64,000 bases of DNA from Ostrinia nubilalis (Eukaryota; Arthropoda; Insecta; Lepidoptera; Crambidae). The stretch is from NCBI RefSeq assembly GCF_963855985.1, contig NW_026973566.1:4192501-4256500 (forward strand), in the 5' to 3' direction. The notes beneath the pieces were generated by a model that was given only the letters and a program-made list of their open reading frames with translations, did no database searches and was not told the DNA's origin. The position numbers and the translations under genes are program-made. Below are positions 1 through 7,700 of this stretch, in pieces (position 1 is the first letter of the stretch; each line of letters starts with the position of its first letter).

Positions 1-157
1 AACAAGTCCATTCTTTATCTATATAAAATAGCATTTCGATTTTCCTGGGTTAAATATCGATTCACTGAATCGATACAGTGCTACATATCGATTTAAAAAA
101 TCGATCTTATTGGCCCGAAAAATTATTCGATTAATCGATCTTAGATCCCCATCTCTA
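1..157. mobile_element. right end of a hAT-like element (partial)
   Basis: AT-rich sequence full of short ATCGAT palindromes ends in CATCTCTA at about 157. Read in reverse this is TAGAGATG, a terminus typical of hAT elements and the same one seen at 53349 in this window. The other end is outside the window, so no target duplication can be checked. Confidence 0.3.
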
Positions 158-609
158 TCCCATTGTCTTTCGAACAATTTTAATTAACAAGAACATTATT
201 CCTTTTGAGCCATTCGTAATAAACAATAATGGAGTTACATATTAATAAAAATAGTCACTATTGCAATCATGTGAACCCACCCTAGTCATCATGGTTCATA
301 CTGTTAGCTTTCGCAAGTGAACCTCGCACTCCGCCGCGTAAACATCGGTTCGTTCGATTTATTGTTGTGAACATACTTGAATTAATAGTAAAATATTATA
401 GTTTAAATTAAAACTAAATCTAGTAGGTAGGTAACGCTTCGTGTTATTAAAATCATGATTTTTGAGTGCACCAAGTTTTCTGACGCTTTTAAATTCGGAT
501 CGTTTTAATTTTTATTTTCGGGTAAGTAGACCTTCCTACTTAAATACATTTTTGTAGACTACTATTGATTTTGTTTGTTGGGTCTATGCACTGTCATTGT
601 AATTGTCAG
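158..609. other. non-coding DNA with a candidate small intron
   Basis: No coding region seen. TCGG|GTAAGT at 521/522 is a strong 5' splice site, and a pyrimidine-rich stretch ending TTGTCAG at 609 is a plausible 3' splice site. Together they define a candidate 88-bp intron (522-609) just upstream of the stem-loop exon. Splicing is inferred only from these sites. Confidence 0.35.
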
Positions 610-623
610 CTTTAAAAATATCT

Positions 624-692
624 CCACCACTTTTAACAGAGATTTACCTAGCTTGCTCAGGTTTAGAAAAAACAATCTCTAAAAACTGGTGG
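624..692 (+). ncRNA. stem-loop 1 of the structured RNA
   Basis: CCACCA at 624 pairs with TGGTGG ending at 692. After a C.C mismatch (630/686), TTTT (631-634) pairs with AAAA (682-685). After a small internal loop, AGAGATT (638-644) pairs with AATCTCT (674-680). The conserved loop lies between. Confidence 0.55.
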
Positions 693-757
693 TTAGGTAT
701 ACAAATCTGCTAAGGATCATAAAAAGCATTCGGTTCTTGTCGGCTTGAAAGATAACT

Positions 758-825
758 CCGTCACTTTCAACAGAGGTTTACCTAGCTTGCTCAGGTTTAG
801 AAAAAATAACCTCTAGAACTGATGG
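758..825 (+). ncRNA. stem-loop 2 of the structured RNA
   Basis: CCGTCA (758-763) pairs with TGATGG (820-825), with one G.U pair. The same C.C mismatch position is kept (764/819). AGAGGTT (772-778) pairs with AACCTCT (808-814). Relative to stem-loop 1, A-T has become G-C in the inner stem on both sides. The unit with its downstream flank (to about 893) is duplicated as stem-loop 4. Confidence 0.55.
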
Positions 826-908
826 TAGTCATTCAGTAGATGCTTGATAAGTTCGAACTCCACCAAAGAAAATCCTTAGAAATTCAATTGACTGTCTAGC
901 ATACTTCT

Positions 909-976
909 CCACTAATTTGGACGAGGCTGTACCTAGCTTGCTCAGGTTAAGAAAAAACAGTCTCCTGAACTGGTGG
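909..976 (+). ncRNA. stem-loop 3 of the structured RNA, the most diverged copy
   Basis: CCACTA (909-914) pairs with TGGTGG (971-976). The mismatch position is A.C here (915/970). The inner stem GAGGCTGT (923-930) pairs with ACAGTCTC (957-964), replacing the TT/AA pairs of the other units with CTG/CAG. This is the strongest compensatory evidence in the set. The loop keeps ACCTAGCTTGCTCAGGT exactly. Confidence 0.55.
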
Positions 977-1007
977 ATTGGTCGTGTTTAGTCCTTTGAA
1001 AGTTGCT

Positions 1008-1075
1008 CCATCACTTTCAACAGAGGTTTACCTAGCTTGCTCAGGTTTAGAAAAAATAACCTCTAGAACTGATGG
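1008..1075 (+). ncRNA. stem-loop 4 of the structured RNA
   Basis: CCATCA (1008-1013) pairs with TGATGG (1070-1075); the G.U of unit 2 is A-T here. AGAGGTT (1022-1028) pairs with AACCTCT (1058-1064). About 120 bp of this unit and its flank (1003-1130) repeat the unit-2 segment (754-893), which shows a local duplication. Confidence 0.55.
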
Positions 1076-1282
1076 TAGTCATTCAATAGATGCTTAACGA
1101 ACTCCAGCAAAGAAAATCCTTAGAAAGTCAATTATAAATTGCAACCGATATCGAAAAAGTGTAAAATTAATATGTTAGAATAACATTCGCGTGTGGTTTT
1201 ATTTAATGGTGTTGGTGGTGATCGGCATGCGATAGCTTATTACCGGCGCTCGACACTTGGATACCAGGTGAGTCCTTTATTC

Positions 1283-1421
1283 TGAATTGGGAACACTAGC
1301 ACAAGCAAAACAGGGTTCAATCCGACGAAGCGAGCCGCGGCGAGGAGCGAAGCGACGAAGCGAGCCTGCGGCGAGCGTTCGGATTGAACACTGTTTTGCT
1401 TGTGCTAGAGTTCCCAATTCA
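1283..1421. repeat. long perfect-type palindrome with GC-rich centre
   Basis: A 43-bp arm starting TGAATTGGGAAC (1283-1325) is repeated inverted at 1379-1421 with about two mismatches. The 53-bp centre is built of GCGAAGCGA-type repeats. It could be a miniature inverted-repeat element or a cruciform-forming site. No target duplication was identified. Confidence 0.6.
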
Positions 1422-1727
1422 TTTACTACTACTCGATCATAGCAGAAATTAAACGCTATCGAATTATCTACCTGTGATTATCGGCAGTCTTTAGTATTCC
1501 GAAGTAAATAAATAATTGTTCCCAACTATCAATTTCAAACTGAAATAATAATAATTATTTTTTTTTAAATCATCGTAGAAACAAAAAAATAAATTTATAA
1601 AAGTAAATAATGATTTTATTATTGTTATGATTAGAAAGAATTTTGGAGTTGACATCCTTATCTATGCGTGGCGGAGTCGGCGGTATCAAAGACAGCCGTC
1701 CCTCACAATGGCCAATGGCCGACCGCG

Positions 1728-2182
1728 CTAGTGTTGTAAGTAAGAACCTCGAGTCTTAAAAGTCTTTGTTTAGAGACTTGAGTTTATTTTTAAGACTTCA
1801 CATGAATCATTGAGCCTTCCGAGTCCTTTCGAGTATTTAAGTTCTTTGAGCTAGACTGAATCATGACATGAACTTGAGTTGGTGTATACTAATAGGCAAT
1901 AATGAGTGATTTCGTATCATCATCCGTATGTTATATCCTGATTGAAAATAAAATAAATCGCACAATACAAATGTAATATCAATAAAATTGCATTAAACGC
2001 AAATAATCGAATCAGAAGTATCCATCTAAAGACTGACGATTTTCTTAATCAAAAAGTTAAAACGGTCCAATAAAATAATAAACACACAGTCTTAATTCAT
2101 TGCTATTTTATTTTCTTCAAACTTTTAATAAGTAAGATTCCAAGACTCGAGGTGACTCGAGTGTCGTATCGTACAACACTAG
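1728..2182. mobile_element. MITE with CTAGTGTTGTA termini
   Basis: CTAGTGTTGTA at 1728-1738 is matched by its reverse complement at 2172-2182. Inside, CTCGAGTCTT-type segments near both ends are also inverted. The element is about 455 bp, AT-rich and non-coding. The superfamily is not assigned. Confidence 0.5.
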
Positions 2183-3612
2183 CCGGCGCCGCAGCAAACG
2201 AACTTGTCGCCGCCTTTAGACACGTGCCGCCGGCCGCCGGCTAGCGCAATGTACAGTCACCAAAATAAAATTAAGAAATGCAACAAACGTTTTTTTACTA
2301 TTCAAATTAAAATTGTGTTTATTGTTAAATCATAGGTACCTACATAAGATAGGTCATAAATAAATACCAAGTTGGAACGGAAATGATTCGGAAATTTTAT
2401 TTAACTAATTAGGTACCTACCTACCTCATTTACTTTTCTATTGTAATAGAAATGATGACATTAACGATTAATTTAAGAATGGACTTTGATTTAGGATAAA
2501 TGGAATATCAATACAAACAAATTGAAGAGTTTTATTTGCTTCAATAGTCTAATTTAATGTTTCTACATAAATTGACTAGGCCATTGAATTACCTTCACAA
2601 AACAATAAGTTTGATTAATTTTTAATTATTATCTGTTATAGGATATTTTACCATGAAATACTCAACACCACAATTTAGATTCGAATCAATTGAAATCGAA
2701 AGCAAGCAGATAAAATAATTAATAAATAAGTTTATTTTTTGTCGACTGTACGCCTATGCCAACTTTTCGGCTCTTCCTTTGGCGGCGTCGGCGTCTTTGT
2801 GTCAACAAAGGTGCGGCTTGTCGGCATTTGTCGGCGCGTGCGCTTTGATTTAATTCAGTTTTTGACTAGCTTTCTTGTGTGAAGGTGCGTTTTGTAGTGC
2901 TCGTGAAGTGAACTGACGCACAGGTGCACAAATGCAAATAAATTTACTACGACGCGCCTTAAAAATCATGGCCTATGCTGGTTGATTTTTCGATGGTATC
3001 GTGAATCCATTTTACTGTGATCAACATAAGATAATAAGGATAGACAACGATATGAGAGTAGGCCTGCAACATTGAAGTGATAGCTCGCCCAATCAGTTGA
3101 TCAGCTAATCGGCTATCAGCTGTGACGACTGCTGTGAGTTGTTATGACGTGAGTGTAAACAACAAAAAAGTGTGCAGTGGTAGTGATCGTTGTGTGTGTT
3201 GTGTCTCGTGTTCCTGTGCAGAATGAATACACTACAGCTTTGTTGTGTGAGTAAAAAATACAGCATGTTCCATTATGTAAGACGCAATGAATTTTTATTT
3301 TTGCCAGAAAATGTAACTTTGTAAAATCATTATAAAACACATACCTACTGAAAATTTGGTGAACTTGTTCAGTGTACCGTATAGATGCCCCCATTAAACG
3401 GAATGTAGCTAGTTTAGAAGGACCCTGTAATATAGCCTACATTCAGGCACCATCAGCAGGCCTGGCTCACTCCGCGCGGTACATCCGATAATTACCTACA
3501 GCGAAGCGCCCCGCCGGCGGGTATTATATCAGTCGAGTGTCACGCGCGCGCCCGTCAGGACGCTGGCGTGCGTTGTAGTACCTAATTCTATGATCGAAGT
3601 AATTATTTAAAA
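2183..3612. other. intergenic; possible promoter near 3470-3612
   Basis: Nothing coding is supported between 2183 and about 3440; a 92-codon minus ORF at 3116-3394 has low-complexity composition and is not convincing. From about 3470 to 3560 the DNA becomes GC-rich, with a TATCAGTCGAGTG initiator-like sequence about 80 bp before the THAP exon start. This is a plausible promoter for that exon. Confidence 0.3.
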
Positions 3613-3716
3613 ATGGACATAAAGAGAAAGAAATATTGTGCGGCGTTCGGGTGTTTAAATTCGAAAAGAAATCTACCGGATTTATCTTTTTTTTCGCTTC
3701 CCAAAGATGCTGAAAG
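3613..3716 (+). CDS. orphan first exon of a THAP zinc-finger protein
   Basis: The ATG at 3613 opens a peptide with CAAFGC at residues 9-14 (first Cys pair of the C2CH THAP zinc finger) and SFFSLPKD at about residues 26-33, matching the conserved F-x-F/L-P part of THAP domains. The frame stops soon after, but GAAAG|GTATGT at 3716/3717 is a good 5' splice site, leaving phase 2. No second exon carrying the W and the C-x2-H pair was found downstream in this window. It is oriented opposite to the P-element-like gene below and is not part of it. It may be the start of a separate gene or a stranded remnant. Confidence 0.55.
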
Positions 3717-4547
3717 GTATGTTGGCCATGTAGGTAATCAATAATAAAATTCTTAGGATAGTATAGGATTCTTTTTTTTTCTGTAATAGTATGTTTAATT
3801 TATCTGTCTTATGTTAAAATAGGTATGAATGAAGACATTGTAATAAAACAAGTTTTTTTAATCCTAATTAGGTATATTTGAAATGTTATTTTTACAAAGG
3901 TAAAATAACAGTAATACTTACTTACTTACATACGTACCTCATTACAAATAATGAGATTAATTATTTTTTCACTAGACAGCAACCCTAACAGCGTAAGAAG
4001 AGTTCAGAGGCACGCGATAGAAAGAGACAAAACTTGTAGGTGAATAAAATTGTAGGTACGTAGTGCTGTGCGAGCTGAATTCCACTGTATCGCGTCGTAG
4101 CAAGACTTGCATTTATTTAAATCGTCTTGCGGAGTAATCCTTCTGTACCTGTACTATTACTTATTCTGTGCCATCAGTTACATATTCATACAAATGAAAG
4201 GCAAATCTAATAAGATAAGTAGTAAATTAGTTTCATAAGTAGCCATTTTAATTAATAATATTTAAATCTAGCTAAGTTGTACCTACTCTAGGTAGCCATC
4301 GTCAACAATAACATTGCATTGTCATCGTACTTACATAAGTATACCATACAGCTTAATCGGTTGAGGAGAACTAGGTCTTAAATTCAGTTGTAAATAAATA
4401 AAAAAATGCATTTTAATATATCGTTGCGTTAGTGATCTGATTACAAAAACTGTTGCTTTGGGTTCTGGAAGTTCTGGAAGCCCGAACGTGCTTGTCAGAA
4501 CGCGTTTTTCAGCGTGCCTGCTGTATCTTTTTGGTAAATAGTAGGTA
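3717..4547. other. intronic or intergenic, nothing recognised
   Basis: AT-rich DNA with short TACTTACTTACA-like repeats near 3920. One acceptor-like CACTAG at about 3976 leads straight to a stop in the phase needed by the THAP exon. Confidence 0.3.
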
Positions 4548-4691
4548 CTGGATTAACGATTAACGGACTTAGGATACTTTAACGGAAGTTAACGAGTCCG
4601 TTAACAATTTTTAAAGTTAACTTAAAAGTTAATCCGTTAATAGAAATGTTAACTTCGTTAATTAACGGATTAACGAGTTAATGCCCAGCTA
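4548..4691 (-). mobile_element. hAT-type MITE
   Basis: The segment is packed with TTAACG/CGTTAA words. On the minus strand it begins CTGGGCATTAACTCG, a terminus common in hAT miniature elements, and the other end is CTGGATTAACGATTAACGG. It lies just beyond the 3' end of the P-element-like gene. Confidence 0.45.
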
Positions 4692-4763
4692 TGAATCTAG
4701 ACATTATGAAATCATGGAATATTTCCAAGCAGATGACATGAAACTCTTGCAGTAGAAACTAAG

Positions 4764-7700
4764 TTATAAATTATAATATTCGTGACTATGATGACTGGCA
4801 TAAAAGGCAAGTACAAATAAATGTTTACCTGCTGTAAATCCCATGGCAACGCTGACAGTTTTACTAAAAAGTTCCGTGCAGTATTTAACCTTCATTTTAG
4901 GTATTAAATTAGGAATTACATGGCGCGCGGTAAGTTTAGGAATTAAGCGCATGCCTTTGTAGCTTGGGCCCTTTTTGTATAGAGCTTCTAAATGGGCCCA
5001 TTTTGCCGTGCGCTTTTTACCATTCAGAGTAAATTCCAAATTTTTTGTAATCAGATTTTTTCTTATTCCTTTTAAAAGATGAGGGGGGTCGTATAGTGGG
5101 TAAATTTTGTGTTCGTTGATTTCAAAAAACCCCCCTTCAAATTCTTGATTCTGCCTTATATAATGACCTTTGGTGTCATTTATTAGTGAATTTATGGCAG
5201 CCATATTAGTGGATCCTTGGTCGCACGTTGTCGAAATGACTTTGAGTCCGGTTGCTAAAACGTTTTCAATTACTGTTTTTAATTGCCTTTTGAGCTTCTC
5301 CGTTTTTGTGGATCCAGTACAAAAGCTATAAGCGACAGGCTGCTTAAATTTTTTGAATACTCCTCTGACCATAAATACCAACACGTGATCAGCAAATTTT
5401 CTTTCGCGTTCGAATCCGTCGTCCTCAAAACCTTTTATTTTATCGGTATGTTTATCAAATGCAACATGAGCAGCAATGGCCATTTCGTCAAATATTATAG
5501 AGCAATATCTATGCTTACTAGGCATTTTTTCTACCCTTTTCTTTAAATTATTAAAGATTATATCATTTATCCCAGGCATTAAATATGTTTTCGTCATTAA
5601 TTTGTTCAAGGTAGTTTTTTTCGGCAGAACACATATTTGGCTCAGCAAGCGATATGCCTTTGGACTAGGTTTATATAATGATAATGCCAATATCTTTTCA
5701 TCTAATGTGAAACGATGTCCTTTGGGGTGTTTTGTAGATTGTCTTATTTGCATATCAAAAAATGTTTTTGCTGCTGGTGACAAGTCTTTTGTAACATATT
5801 GATAAGCTTTGGAACGGGTCAATTTCTTGGCTATTTGTAACTTCTGTATTAGTCCCGCTTTTGCTTTTTTGCATCGTCTGAGTTCCGCTTGTGTTTTGGC
5901 GACTGCTTTATATAGATCTTGTTCAAATTGGTTCTTGAACATATGGCCTAAAAGTAAGAAATGGTAAGAGTTAGTTTAATATAACCACATTATTATGTAT
6001 AAAAAAATTATATTTTTTATATTTTCCTTACTTCTAATAACACCACTGTGAGTCCTTGTGCTTGGCTGCTTGCTTGCTGCTTGCTGGTCATCCATTGTCA
6101 TGGGCGGAGGCCTTTTAGAAGTTGGTTGTGGTGCACCTGAAAAGAAACACATTTTATAATTTACTTCATTCTGGTTCAAATGAGCATGGTATCTTGAAAG
6201 ATAATAAGAACCTCTTCTTCTCATATTAATTTTGGTGCTCAAATTCACAAAATTTCATACAAATAATCCGGCCAGATATTTGATTATGAGATTAGAGTTA
6301 TGCAATAAAGATTTTGAATTTGAGTTTAACTAAGATTAAAACAAAGAGGCAAGATACGGCTTATGCGTCTCGTAAATGTCGAGCTCGAATGGCGTCCCAG
6401 GATGGCATTTTTGACAGGTAACAATCGGCCTTACCTACACATTACACGCACGGAGAGCTTTTTTGTAATGTTTTTACCCGACTGCGCCAGAAGTATGGTT
6501 ATGTTTTTTTTAAATAAGCTCATACATGTGTCGTCTAAAATCATCCATAAGAGTTTATCCCGGCTCAGCGGCTGGGCATCAGTTTTCATTTATAAAATAA
6601 AACAAAACTTACTTCTAGTAACACCAGTGTAAATCATAGTGCTTGTGCTTGGCTGCTGGTCATCCATTGTCATGGGCTGAGGCCTTTTAGAAGTTGGTTG
6701 TGGTGCACCTGAAAAGAAATAAATTTTATAATTTACTTCCTTCTGGTTCAAATGAGCATGGTATTTTGAAAGATTATAATAACCTCTTAAGACCTGATTC
6801 TGGTGCTCAAATTCACAAAATTTCATACAAATAAACCGGCCAGATATTGAGATCATGGGATTAGAATTACGCAATAAATAAAACAAAGAGGTAAGATACG
6901 GCTTATGCTTCTTGTAAATGTGAAACTCGAATGGCGTCCCAGGATGGCATTTTTGACAGGTAACAATCGGTCTTTTAGATGACCTAAACTGAACTGGCCC
7001 ACCAAACTCATTGACAGGGGGACGCCACCATCGTTCAACTTTATAGTTTCCTGCTGCTTTTACACTGCGCGGAAATTAGAAAAGTCAAGTTAATGTGAAC
7101 ACACACACCAAACAGCGGGGTGGGGATGAAAATCATTTATTTTTCATCCCCACCTCACTGTTCGGTGTGTGTTCACATTGACTTGACTAATTTCCGCGTA
7201 GTGTAAAAGCATCATCCAGCATGGAAAAAGTCGGAACCAGCTATCCGGTATTGACGGTGGCGCCCCGCTGTCAATGTCACGGATAGGACAGTTAAGTATA
7301 TTGGGTCTATACCTACGCATTACACGCACCGAGAGCCTTTTTGTAATTTTTTACCCGACTACGCCAGAAGGAGGGTTATGTTTTTTTTTTTTAAATAATA
7401 ATAACTCATACATGTGTCGTCTAAAATGAGTTTATCACGACGCGCATCCTAGTCCGGCTGGGCATCAGTTTTCATTTATAAAATAAAACAAAACTTACTT
7501 CTAGTAACACCAGTGTAAGTCATAGTGCTTGTGCTTGGCTGCTGGTCATCCATTGTCATGGGCTGAGGCCTTTTAGAAGTTGGTTGTGGTGCACCTGAAA
7601 AGAAATAAATTTTATAATTTACTTCATTCTGGTTCAAATGAGCATGGTATTTTGAAAGATTATAATAACCTCTTAAGACCTGATTTTGTTGCTCAAATTC

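Larger units (their letters stand above)
610..1267 (+). ncRNA. putative spliced structured non-coding RNA exon with four stem-loops
   Basis: Four units of about 70 nt each fold as a long hairpin: an outer stem of about 17-20 pairs around a nearly invariant loop. The loop begins ACCTAGCTTGCTCAGGT, which can fold into a small inner hairpin capped by CUUG, followed by TTTAGAAAAAA (TTAAGAAAAAA in unit 3). The outer stems differ between units but stay paired through compensatory changes. The exon is bounded by candidate splice sites TTGTCAG (609) and CCAG|GTGAGT (1267/1268). No ORF of note crosses it. The strand is chosen from the splice sites; the hairpins could also form on the other strand. Loop conservation with stem covariation points to an RNA bound by a protein rather than to miRNA precursors. 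The RNA family is not recognised. Confidence 0.5.

Noticed and set aside
610..1130. The four repeated hairpins as a CRISPR-like array or miRNA cluster
   Set aside because: Spacing is irregular and the genome is eukaryotic, so not CRISPR. The loop, not the stem, is conserved, and stems differ between units, which does not fit miRNA precursors.
3116..3394. 92-codon minus-strand ORF
   Set aside because: Composition is His/Thr-rich from repeats of ACA, with no domain, no splice context and no similarity I recognise.
5283..5802. Plus-strand ORFs of 87 and 108 codons
   Set aside because: They lie antisense to the P-element-like core exon, whose motifs are clear.
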